From the NCBI GenBank assembly GCA_023228875.1, contig JALOAG010000002.1, positions 124,001-188,000 on the forward strand: DNA of 64,000 nt, written 5' to 3'. Positions 26,274 to 34,658 of this stretch are shown in pieces. The DNA comes from Bacteroidia bacterium (GTDB lineage Bacteria; Bacteroidota; Bacteroidia; NS11-12g; UBA955). How positions within the stretch are numbered: position 1 is the stretch's first letter; every line of letters begins with the position of its first letter. A program made the position numbers and the translations under genes. The notes beneath the pieces were generated by a model that did no database searches, was not told the DNA's origin, and saw only the letters and a program-made list of their open reading frames with translations.

Positions 26274-26413
26274 TCTGGCTTAAGCATTGATATAGCATAT
26301 TGTTTTGTATTTTAATGCTTTCATTAGTTTTCACCTTTCCAAAATATTCCTTTTAAACACAAGGTATTTTAACTAAAAAATGAAACCTTTGCAATCATAT
26401 TAAGGATACAGAC

Positions 26414-28057
26414 ATGAGTAAAAGTAGAATAATCAGAGCACCCAGAGGTACAGAATTGACTTGTAAAGGGTGGGTGCAAGAAGCAGCATACCGTATGATT
26501 CAAAATAACTTAGATCCGGACGTGGCAGAAAGACCGGATGAACTCATTGTATATGGTGGACTGGGTAAAGCTGCACGAAATTGGGATGCTTTTGATAAGA
26601 TTCTTGAGGCACTCAAGAACTTAGAAGAAGATGAAACCTTGTTGGTTCAATCAGGCAAACCGGTTGGGGTGCTTCCTTCGCACAAAAATGCTCCAAGAGT
26701 GTTGATTTCTAACTCCCAATTGGTGCCTAAATGGGCAACATGGGAACATTTTAGAGAATTAGAAGCTAAAGGCTTGATGATGTATGGTCAAATGACTGCC
26801 GGCTCTTGGATTTATATTGGTTCGCAGGGAATTTTACAAGGAACTTATGAAACTTTTTTAGCATTAGCCAATAAGCATTATGGGGGTACGTTGAAAGGAA
26901 AGTTGAATGTTACAGCCGGACTTGGGGGAATGGGTGGAGCGCAACCTTTGGCAATCACGATGAACGAAGGAGTTGCATTGGTAGCAGAAGTAGAAGAGTG
27001 GCGAATCAAAAAGCGTTTGGATACACGCTATATTGATAAACTGTCTAAAGATGTTGATGAGGCAATTGATATGGCACTTGATGCAAAAGCAAAAGGAGAG
27101 GCTGTTTCAATCGGAGTTATGTGTAATGCAGTTGACCTATTGGGCAGATTGATTGAAAGGAATATCACTCCGGATACACTGACAGATCAAACCTCTGCGC
27201 ACGATCCGTTGATTGGATATTTTCCTCAAAATCTTTCGATAGATGAGGCAAATAAACTACGTGTCGCAAATCCTGAAAAGTATTTAGAACTGTCTTACAA
27301 GACTATGTATCAACATGTAGAGCAAATGTTAGAACTGCAAAAACGTGGAGCTGTTACATTTGACTATGGAAATAATCTGCGAGCACGTGCATTTGAAAAA
27401 GGGTTAAAAAACGCATTTGATTTTCCCGGTTTTGTACCGGCATATATCCGTCCGTTGTTTTGTGAAGGCAAAGGTCCTTTTCGCTGGGTTGCACTCAGTG
27501 GTGACCCTCAAGATATTTATGAGACAGATAAGGTTATATTAGAATTGTTTCCTGAAAACGAAGGCTTAAAACGCTGGATTACGATGGCGCAAGAAAGGGT
27601 GGAGTTTCAAGGGCTTCCGGCAAGAATTTGTTGGTTAGGTCAAGGAGAGAGGGAAAAAGCAGGTTTAGCATTTAATGAATTAGTAAAAACAGGCAGTGTA
27701 AAAGCTCCGATTGTAATTGGACGCGACCATTTGGACACCGGTTCTGTTGCATCACCGAACAGAGAGACAGAAGCCATGAAAGATGGTAGTGATGCTGTGG
27801 CAGATTGGCCCATACTCAATGCTTTAATTAATACAGCAGGTGGCGCCAGCTGGGTAAGTCTTCATCATGGAGGTGGAGTAGGAATGGGGTATTCTATACA
27901 TGCCGGCATGGTCATAGTTGCTGACGGAACTGAAGATGCATCAGTACGATTGAAGCGTGTATTACACAATGACCCTGCTATGGGTGTTATTCGCCATGCG
28001 GATGCGGGTTACGAAATTGCACAAGAAACAGCCAAGAAATTTAATATAGGATTGTAA
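26414..28057 (+). CDS. hutU: Urocanate hydratase
   Basis: A 547-aa enzyme of histidine catabolism that converts urocanate to 4-imidazolone-5-propionate using tightly bound NAD. Recognisable segments are LIVYGGLGKAARNWDAF, NVTAGLGGMGGAQPLA (about residues 170-185, NAD site), DQTSAHDPLIGYFP (about 257-270), the active-site Cys in ARICWLGQGER (about 405-415) and SWVSLHHGGGVGMGYS near the C-terminus. No other hut gene is adjacent, which is unusual if histidine is degraded by an operon. It converges with sucA across a terminator. Confidence 0.93.
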   Translation: MSKSRIIRAPRGTELTCKGWVQEAAYRMIQNNLDPDVAERPDELIVYGGLGKAARNWDAFDKILEALKNLEEDETLLVQSGKPVGVLPSHKNAPRVLISNSQLVPKWATWEHFRELEAKGLMMYGQMTAGSWIYIGSQGILQGTYETFLALANKHYGGTLKGKLNVTAGLGGMGGAQPLAITMNEGVALVAEVEEWRIKKRLDTRYIDKLSKDVDEAIDMALDAKAKGEAVSIGVMCNAVDLLGRLIERNITPDTLTDQTSAHDPLIGYFPQNLSIDEANKLRVANPEKYLELSYKTMYQHVEQMLELQKRGAVTFDYGNNLRARAFEKGLKNAFDFPGFVPAYIRPLFCEGKGPFRWVALSGDPQDIYETDKVILELFPENEGLKRWITMAQERVEFQGLPARICWLGQGEREKAGLAFNELVKTGSVKAPIVIGRDHLDTGSVASPNRETEAMKDGSDAVADWPILNALINTAGGASWVSLHHGGGVGMGYSIHAGMVIVADGTEDASVRLKRVLHNDPAMGVIRHADAGYEIAQETAKKFNIGL

Positions 28058-28092
28058 CTATTGTTACTTCCCAAAAGGTTTAGTCAAAATAA

Positions 28093-28126
28093 ACAGAGTC
28101 AAGTATTTTATAATTCTTGACTCTGT
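28093..28126. terminator. Bidirectional terminator between hutU and sucA
   Basis: A perfect 11-bp stem ACAGAGTCAAG / CTTGACTCTGT with a 12-nt AT-only loop lies midway between the converging hutU and sucA stops. No long U-run follows on either strand. Confidence 0.7.
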
Positions 28127-28181
28127 GTGTAATATAAAGTGTTTGAAAGAAGACTTTGGGTTGTGTAAACACACAATCAAT

Positions 28182-30908
28182 CTAAAGCTTGAACGATTGC
28201 TCTACAATGTCGTGTTGTTCTTTTTCATGAACTGATTTAAGTCCGGTAGAAGGACTTGCACTTGATTTACGTCCGATGTAGGAAATAGGTTTGTCAAAAT
28301 CGTATCTCATCAAGTGTAGCCAAGCACCCATGTTTTTAGGCTCTTCTTGTACCCAGAAGAAAGAAGCATTTTTGTAAGATTTAATAACCTCATTAATATG
28401 TTTCTCAGGTAAAGGATACAATTGTTCTACACGAACGATTGCCACATCATTTCGTTTTTCTTCAATTTGTTTAGCAAGTAAATCATAATACACTTTGCCT
28501 GTACAGAACAACACTTTTTTTGCGGTTTTTTCAGTAGCAAAATTGTCAGGAATAAGTTCTTGAAAATGACCGTTTACAAAGTCGTCCAATTTGCTGACAC
28601 ATAAGGGATGACGCAATAGACTCTTAGGAGTGAACACAATTAAAGGCATTCTAAAATTGCGTTTCATTTGTTTTCTCAATACATGATAGAAATTAGCCGG
28701 AGTGGAACAATTCACAACATTCATGTTGTAATTTGCACACATTTGCAAAAAGCGTTCAGGTCTGGCAGAAGAGTGCTCAGGACCTTGTCCTTCATATCCA
28801 TGTGGCAAGAGCATCACAAGTCCATTTTGGCGACCCCATTTAGCAAGACCGGCAGAAATGTATTGGTCAGTAATAATCTGACCACCGTTAGAGAAATCTC
28901 CAAATTGAGCTTCCCACAACGTAAGCGTTTTTGGGGTTGCAGATGCGTACCCAAATTCATATCCCAGCGCAGCATACTCACTTAATAATGTATTGTAAAC
29001 AAAGAATTTTCCTTGTTTTTCGCTCACATGGCGTAAAGGAACATATTCTTCCTCTGAATCTACTTTTTTGACAACAGCATGTCTGTGAGAAAAGGTTCCT
29101 CGTTCAGAATCTTGACCGGCTAACCTGACGGAGTTCCCTTCATCTAACAAAGTCGCATACGCCATAAGTTCGCCCATTGCCCAGTCATAACTGTCAATCT
29201 TAATCATTTCGCGTCTGTGGGCATATACTTGTTCTATCTTTTTGAATAAAGGATGATCCTCAGGAATGAAAGTGATGTTTTTGGCAACTTCAAGCCATTT
29301 TTTCTTGTTAAAAGTAGTATCAGTAGGATTGTCAAATGTTTTCTCACTCGGGATAATAAAGTGCTCCCATTGATTTACAATACCCTCTTCTTTATGGCGA
29401 ACAGGTTTGTCATTGGTTCTCACCAAGTCAAGTTTTTCTTGTAAAAGACTTTTGAATTTTACTTCCATGTCTTTTGCTAACTGTGCATCAATCTCACCAC
29501 GTTCCAATAGTTTAGCTTTATAGATTTCTCTTGGATTCGGGTGTTTAGCAATGATTTGGTAAAGCAACGGCTGTGTGAACCTTGGCTCATCCCCTTCATT
29601 GTGTCCATATTTTCTATATCCTAACAAATCAATGAAAATATCAGAATTGAAATGGTTGCGATAAGCCATTGCGATTTTGATTGCGTGCACAACCGCTTCT
29701 ACATCATCACCGTTTACATGCATTACGGGACAGTGCGTAACTTTTGCAACGTCTGTACAATAAGTACTCGTTCTGCCATCAAGATAATTGGTGGTAAATC
29801 CAACTTGATTATTTGTTACAATGTGAATTGTTCCTCCAATCTTATTTGCTTCTAATCCGCTCATTTGTACTGTTTCGTACACAATGCCTTGTCCGGCCAA
29901 TGCAGCATCTCCATGAATGATGATAGGGCATATTTTGTCAAAATTGCCATTAAATCTATTGTCTAACTTAGCACGCACCATTCCGCTGACAACAGGTCCA
30001 ACTGATTCAAGGTGTGAAGGATTTGGAGACATGCTCAAGTGTACTTTCTTGCCACCTTCAGTGGTGATATTAGATGAATAGCCTAAATGGTATTTTACAT
30101 CACCTTCTATAAACTCTTGATTTTTATCTTCTTCAAATACTTTGCCTTCAAATTCAAAGAAAATTTCTTGGTAGGTTTTTTGGAAAATATTAGCTAGTAC
30201 ATTGAGTCTGCCTCTATGCGCCATTCCAATAATGAACTCTTCCACACCCATTTCAGAACCGTAGTGAATAACAGAGTCAAGAGCAGGAATTAGGCATTCG
30301 AGCCCTTCGATTGAAAATCGTTTTTGACCTATGTATTTTGTGTGTAAGAAATTCTCAAAAACAACCGCTTGATTGAGCTTTTCAAGTAATCGTGTTTTTT
30401 CTTTGATTGTAAGTTTAGGTTGATTCTTGGTGTTTTCAAAAATATCCTTTAACCAATTGTGTTTTTCAGTGTTTCTGATATAAGAATATTCAACGCCAAT
30501 AGATTCGCAATAAGTTGTTTGTAAAAAGGCGATTATATCTTTCAGCTTTGCAGGTCCTATTCCAATATCTACACCGACATTAAATACTTTTTCTAAGTCA
30601 CTTTCTTCAAGACCATAGTTGTGGATATCCAACGTAGGGGTATATTTTCTACGTTCTCTCACAGGGTTGGTGCGAGTAAACAAATGTCCGCGTTTGCGGT
30701 AGTCGTTTATTAAATTTAGAACATTAATTTCTTTTAGCGCATTTTCGGAAATGCCTTGTGAAGCAAGGTCTTTGCTTTGTCCAAGCTCAAATCCTTCAAA
30801 AAACTTTTGCCATCCAAAATCAACTGAAGTCTTGTCGCTTTGGTATTGCTTGTAAAGATCGTCAATGTAATTAACATCTGCGTTGTGTAAATAACTTTTT
30901 ACGTTCAT
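28182..30908 (-). CDS. sucA: 2-oxoglutarate dehydrogenase E1 component
   Basis: A 908-aa thiamine-diphosphate enzyme that decarboxylates 2-oxoglutarate in the TCA cycle and passes succinyl to the lipoyl E2. The N-terminal segment YIDDLYKQYQSDKTSVDFGW is the E2-binding region; the ThDP site includes IIHGDAALAGQGIVYE (about residues 330-345) followed by TNNQVGFTT. The second half has the transketolase pyrimidine domain (QDSERGTFSHRHAV) and ends with the usual RKSSASPSTG tail. ATG 30908 is chosen over a further upstream in-frame codon. sucB is not adjacent. Confidence 0.95.
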   Translation of the reverse strand: MNVKSYLHNADVNYIDDLYKQYQSDKTSVDFGWQKFFEGFELGQSKDLASQGISENALKEINVLNLINDYRKRGHLFTRTNPVRERRKYTPTLDIHNYGLEESDLEKVFNVGVDIGIGPAKLKDIIAFLQTTYCESIGVEYSYIRNTEKHNWLKDIFENTKNQPKLTIKEKTRLLEKLNQAVVFENFLHTKYIGQKRFSIEGLECLIPALDSVIHYGSEMGVEEFIIGMAHRGRLNVLANIFQKTYQEIFFEFEGKVFEEDKNQEFIEGDVKYHLGYSSNITTEGGKKVHLSMSPNPSHLESVGPVVSGMVRAKLDNRFNGNFDKICPIIIHGDAALAGQGIVYETVQMSGLEANKIGGTIHIVTNNQVGFTTNYLDGRTSTYCTDVAKVTHCPVMHVNGDDVEAVVHAIKIAMAYRNHFNSDIFIDLLGYRKYGHNEGDEPRFTQPLLYQIIAKHPNPREIYKAKLLERGEIDAQLAKDMEVKFKSLLQEKLDLVRTNDKPVRHKEEGIVNQWEHFIIPSEKTFDNPTDTTFNKKKWLEVAKNITFIPEDHPLFKKIEQVYAHRREMIKIDSYDWAMGELMAYATLLDEGNSVRLAGQDSERGTFSHRHAVVKKVDSEEEYVPLRHVSEKQGKFFVYNTLLSEYAALGYEFGYASATPKTLTLWEAQFGDFSNGGQIITDQYISAGLAKWGRQNGLVMLLPHGYEGQGPEHSSARPERFLQMCANYNMNVVNCSTPANFYHVLRKQMKRNFRMPLIVFTPKSLLRHPLCVSKLDDFVNGHFQELIPDNFATEKTAKKVLFCTGKVYYDLLAKQIEEKRNDVAIVRVEQLYPLPEKHINEVIKSYKNASFFWVQEEPKNMGAWLHLMRYDFDKPISYIGRKSSASPSTGLKSVHEKEQHDIVEQSFKL

Positions 30909-30927
30909 GCCTTTTAAATATGCGTGG

Positions 30928-30935
30928 CAAATATA
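30928..30935 (-). promoter_or_regulatory. -7 promoter element for sucA
   Basis: Minus-strand TATATTTG (TAnnTTTG), 19 nt before the sucA ATG. Confidence 0.5.
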
Positions 30936-31059
30936 GCCAAACAATCAATGCGTTGAATAGGTGTTGTAAAAGGAAAATTAAGGGTTACTCGTTATTTTTT
31001 TTCGTTTGGTTGCTTATCAATAGGCAACTTCTATTCGATTTGATATGTCTTAATTAATG

Positions 31060-31067
31060 TAACTTTG
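31060..31067 (+). promoter_or_regulatory. -7 promoter element for the sorting-domain protein gene
   Basis: TAACTTTG, with a TTTG 17 nt upstream (31039-31042) as a plausible -33 element, 11 nt before ATG 31079. Confidence 0.55.
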
Positions 31068-31078
31068 AACCCTTGTCA

Positions 31079-34000
31079 ATGCTGACTTTCAATTTCAATA
31101 TAAGGATTGTAATCCTAATTACTTTGCTTGTTGGAAGTAGCTATGTTGCTAAGTCAAGTTGTTTGAATGTAAACCCGGATTCGGTCAACACCTTACATTC
31201 CCTTCCAAGTGAATCATTTCCAAAACAGGATGCGCAAAATTGGTTTTTAGTGAAAAATGAGGGACAATGGAAGCAGCCTTTCCTTTTTAGGGCTGAGCTA
31301 TTTGGCTCATGGTTTTATTTGGAGAAAAATGGATATACACTTAAAATCAACCAACAAGAGGGCTTAGAAAGTGTAAGAAGTCAAATTCATCGCAAACACT
31401 ATGATATTGACACACCTTTTACAATAAAACACCATGCTTTGAGAGTAATATGGTTAAATACGCACGGTAGCCTTGAGGTTGAATACGATAAACATCCTTT
31501 TTATCACAACTATTTTGTAGGCAATGAATCGGCTCGGTGGAGAAGTAAAGTGCCGGTGGTTAAAAGTGTGTTAATGAAATCCCTCTATCAAGGCGTGGAT
31601 TGGAAAGTGTATGCACCCAATTTTCATCCTAAACATGAATTGATTGTACATCCAAATACTGATTTGAGTTTGGTTGCATTTAAGATAGAAGGAGCAGAAA
31701 AGATTACGATTAATCATTACGGAGAACTTGTAATCAAAACTTCGCTGGGAGATGTAAAAGAAAGCAAGCCTGAGGTTTGGCAAATCATTGAAGGGAAAAA
31801 AGTATTTGTCAACTGTAACTATCAGTTGGATATTCAAAATTCTACTGTGAGATATGCACTTGGAGCTTATCGTAGAGATTTAGAGTTAATCATAGATCCG
31901 GTGCTTGTATTTTCAACGTATAGCGGCTCTTTGGGTGATAATTTTGGTTTCACAGCTACCTATGATTTATATGGAAACTTGTATGCAGGTGGTATTGTAG
32001 ATGGTGATGATGGAGAATATCCTTGGACAGTAGGTGCATTTCAAACTCATTATGGGGGCAGTACAGGTGGGCAGCCTCCCATTAATCTTGCTTGTGATAT
32101 TGCAATCAGTAAATATGCTGCTGACGGTAAGACTCTTTTGTATGCAACCTACTTGGGAGGCAGGCGGAATGAGCATCCGCACAGTCTTGTTGTAGATAAT
32201 CAAGATAATCTGATAGTATTTGGAACAACTAATTCTGATGATTTTCCCGTGGACAGTTTTGGTTTTGATACTACGTATAACGGAGGCTATGATTTAATTT
32301 TAGTGAAATTTTCTGAGGATGGTTCTCAGATGTTGGGAGGGACTTTCATTGGCGGCAATACAAATGACGGAATCAATAATGGACTGCTCAGGTTTAATTA
32401 TGCAGATGACTTTAGAGGAGATGTGTATGTAGATTCATCCAATATGGTGTATTTGGCTACTTGTACGAGTTCGTGGGATTTTCCAATCACTGCCGGAACA
32501 ACCCAAACTGCCTTTGGCGGAGCAATTGACGGGGTTGTACTTAAGATTGATTCTTTATTTCGAAAATTAACTTGGTCCACTTTTCTTGGTTCTTCAGGAC
32601 ATGATGCCGTTTACTCAATCAAGGTGATTGATTCATTGGTGTTAGTTTCGGGAGGCACTTCAAGTACGGGATTAAGTATGTATGCTAGCGGTGCTATTAA
32701 TTCATATCAAGGTGGAGTTGCCGATGGTTTTTTAGCAAGTTTTTATAAAGATACGGGGATTATTAAGGATTTTACATTTTTTGGTACAGATGATTATGAT
32801 CAAGTCTATTTCATTGATTTTGACTCTGAGAAGAAAATATATTTTACAGGTCAAACAAGAGGAAATTTAACCCGAACACCTAATACTTATGGGCAGAATA
32901 ATACAGGGCAATTTATAGGAAGGATTAACCTGAGTTTGAATAGTATAGATATTCTTACTACATTTGGGAATAGAACAAACTGGCTAAAACCGGATATATC
33001 GCCTTCGGCTTTTCTGGTTGATAAGTGCGATAATGTCTATGTCTCGGGTTGGGGTGCAGATATTGACTTGAATGCAGGTTCCACAAAAGACTTACCCATT
33101 ACATCAAATACAATCCAAGCCACAACAGATGACAATGATTTTTATTTAATTGTATTTAGCAAAGAATTAAAGTCGATTATCCATGCTACATATTTTGGAG
33201 GTTATATGACCTTTGACCATGTTGACGGAGGTACAAGCAGATTTGATAAAAATGGAGTGGTTTATCAGTCTGTTTGTTCCAGTTGTCCAAACAACTTTTC
33301 ACAGTCATTTTTGAGTGATTTTCCGGTAACCTCTGATGCTGTTTTTACTCAAAATTTTAGTCGTAGATGCAGCAATGCGGCATTCAAAATAGATTTTCAG
33401 GTTACATATAATATTGATGCAGAGTTTGAAGCAGACCCCATGAATGGTTGCAGCCCATTAACAGTGAATTTTACGAACAAATCCAAAGGAGGCGCAAGTT
33501 TTCTTTGGGATTTTGGGGATGGTACACAAGATACATCACAAAACCCATCGCATGTGTTTGAAACGCAAGGGCAGTATAAGGTCAAGTTAGAGATCTTGGA
33601 TAACGCCAGTTGTAATCAAACAGATACAGCTTTTGCTGTGATTGAGGTACTGCAAGGTCCCAAACCCGAATTTGAATATAGTCTCGAATATTGCTCTTTG
33701 GAAGCAAGGTTTGTAAATAAGACTACAGAAGCACATAAAATCTTAGCATGGGAATTTGGCGACAGTACTACATCTCAAGAAGAACATCCAGCCCATCTTT
33801 TTCCTCACGGAGGAAAATTCAGAACGGTTCTTAGATTAGAACATCCTGACAATGGCTGCATTGATTCATTGGATACGGTTTTGGTTTTTGCCGAACATCC
33901 TTTCACCAAACTTCAAATACCCAATGTTTTTACACCAAATGAAGATGGAATCAATGATTGTTATCAGGTATTGGGGCTTGCAGAAGATTGTGAACAGGGA

Positions 34001-34189
34001 GAATTAAGGGTGTATAATCGTTGGGGCGATTTAATTTACAAAGGAAATTTAGCTACAGAATGTTGGAATGGACGTGTGTTTAACACAGGAGAGGAATTGC
34101 CGACAGGTGTATATTATTACCTTATCACAACAGAACGCGACAAGGTGCAAATGGTAAATACGCATGGCGTCATTCATTTAATAAGGTAA
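31079..34189 (+). CDS. Type IX-secreted protein with SBBP propeller, PKD and CHU_C sorting domains
   Basis: A 1036-aa exported protein. A signal peptide (about residues 1-26) is followed by an N-terminal DUF7948-like domain (about 50-285), SBBP-type propeller repeats (about 285-770; for example ATYLGGRRNEHPHSLVVDN), a PKD domain (about 785-875, SFLWDFGDGTQDTSQNPSHV), a second degenerate PKD-like module, and a C-terminal gliding-motility-associated domain (about 945-1036, VFTPNEDGINDCYQV, VYNRWGDLIYKG, LPTGVYYYLI). The last domain is the type B signal for export and surface attachment by the type IX system. The role may be adhesion; no enzyme domain is seen. Confidence 0.9.
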   Translation: MLTFNFNIRIVILITLLVGSSYVAKSSCLNVNPDSVNTLHSLPSESFPKQDAQNWFLVKNEGQWKQPFLFRAELFGSWFYLEKNGYTLKINQQEGLESVRSQIHRKHYDIDTPFTIKHHALRVIWLNTHGSLEVEYDKHPFYHNYFVGNESARWRSKVPVVKSVLMKSLYQGVDWKVYAPNFHPKHELIVHPNTDLSLVAFKIEGAEKITINHYGELVIKTSLGDVKESKPEVWQIIEGKKVFVNCNYQLDIQNSTVRYALGAYRRDLELIIDPVLVFSTYSGSLGDNFGFTATYDLYGNLYAGGIVDGDDGEYPWTVGAFQTHYGGSTGGQPPINLACDIAISKYAADGKTLLYATYLGGRRNEHPHSLVVDNQDNLIVFGTTNSDDFPVDSFGFDTTYNGGYDLILVKFSEDGSQMLGGTFIGGNTNDGINNGLLRFNYADDFRGDVYVDSSNMVYLATCTSSWDFPITAGTTQTAFGGAIDGVVLKIDSLFRKLTWSTFLGSSGHDAVYSIKVIDSLVLVSGGTSSTGLSMYASGAINSYQGGVADGFLASFYKDTGIIKDFTFFGTDDYDQVYFIDFDSEKKIYFTGQTRGNLTRTPNTYGQNNTGQFIGRINLSLNSIDILTTFGNRTNWLKPDISPSAFLVDKCDNVYVSGWGADIDLNAGSTKDLPITSNTIQATTDDNDFYLIVFSKELKSIIHATYFGGYMTFDHVDGGTSRFDKNGVVYQSVCSSCPNNFSQSFLSDFPVTSDAVFTQNFSRRCSNAAFKIDFQVTYNIDAEFEADPMNGCSPLTVNFTNKSKGGASFLWDFGDGTQDTSQNPSHVFETQGQYKVKLEILDNASCNQTDTAFAVIEVLQGPKPEFEYSLEYCSLEARFVNKTTEAHKILAWEFGDSTTSQEEHPAHLFPHGGKFRTVLRLEHPDNGCIDSLDTVLVFAEHPFTKLQIPNVFTPNEDGINDCYQVLGLAEDCEQGELRVYNRWGDLIYKGNLATECWNGRVFNTGEELPTGVYYYLITTERDKVQMVNTHGVIHLIR

Positions 34190-34204
34190 AACAATATTGG
34201 GGGA

Positions 34205-34375
34205 TTAGTGTTGAAAATATTGCCCAACGAAGTAATAAATTAAAAGCAGTATTACAACAATCATTGGTACAAAAAGGAGAATGCTGCAACAACCACCCAT
34301 TGTTTTTTCATGCGGATGATAAAAGTGCTCTTCATTGTGTCTGGGGGGTGTGAATTTGTCTTTCTCCGCTTCCAT
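34205..34375 (-). CDS. Small single-span membrane protein, 56 aa
   Basis: MEAEKDKFTPPRHNEEHFYH starts a hydrophilic, His-rich N-terminus of about 28 residues. GGCCS and one strong membrane helix (about 32-50, rich in Leu/Ile/Val/Phe) follow, with a short tail. The clean soluble/TM split and regular codon use suggest a real gene; I do not recognise a family. The ATG sits immediately after the U-run that ends the SRP RNA on the same strand, so it could be transcribed by readthrough from that gene. It converges with the sorting-domain protein gene. Confidence 0.5.
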   Translation of the reverse strand: MEAEKDKFTPPRHNEEHFYHPHEKTMGGCCSILLFVPMIVVILLLIYYFVGQYFQH

Positions 34376-34382
34376 AAAAAAA
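34376..34382 (-). terminator. U-run ending the SRP RNA
   Basis: Seven Ts on the minus strand directly after the closing GCTTGCC of the SRP RNA. With the GGCAAGC/GCTTGCC helix this forms an intrinsic terminator. Confidence 0.7.
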
Positions 34383-34478
34383 GGCAAGCAAAGAATCGCA
34401 CCGCTACAACCGTCTGCCCTTGCTCAGTTCCCTGCCTGGGGGAGTGAGACAGGAGCTGGTCGTTCCCGCTTGCCGCTG
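34383..34478 (-). ncRNA. ffs: Signal recognition particle RNA (small bacterial 4.5S type)
   Basis: On the minus strand the RNA begins near GCGGCAAGCGGGAACGACC and ends GCTTGCC followed by seven Ts. GGCAAGC and GCTTGCC close the outer helix, and CGACC pairs with GGTTG inside. The domain IV tip reads CCCCAGG-CAG-GGAA-CTG-AGCA-AGGG: a GGAA tetraloop on a CAG/CTG stem above the symmetric AGG / AGCA loop, the Ffh-binding signature. The ~96-nt length fits the small bacterial form. The RNA works with Ffh and FtsY in co-translational membrane targeting. No protein frame across it is credible. Confidence 0.9.
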
Positions 34479-34509
34479 CAAAAGTATGATTTCAATTTGC
34501 CCTTTCCAA
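34479..34509 (-). promoter_or_regulatory. Promoter of the SRP RNA gene
   Basis: Minus-strand TACTTTTG (34486-34479, TAnnTTTG) with a TTG 20 nt upstream (34509-34507), the spacing expected between -33 and -7. It places the start at about the first base of the predicted RNA. Confidence 0.7.
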
Positions 34510-34658
34510 GTCCTGACGAACCTTTTTGTTGATTATTTTTTTAGAAAACATCGAGTCTCCTTGTTGTCTGACTAAAGGCTCGTATTAGGATTGTTTGAGA
34601 GAACGGAAAAGTATCCTGTTTCATTCTTACTTTTTTTGTAATCTTGCAGTGGGAGAGG

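Noticed and set aside
34335..34532. 65-aa plus-strand frame across the SRP RNA region
   Set aside because: The DNA there is explained by the SRP RNA structure, promoter and terminator on the minus strand; the peptide has no recognisable features.
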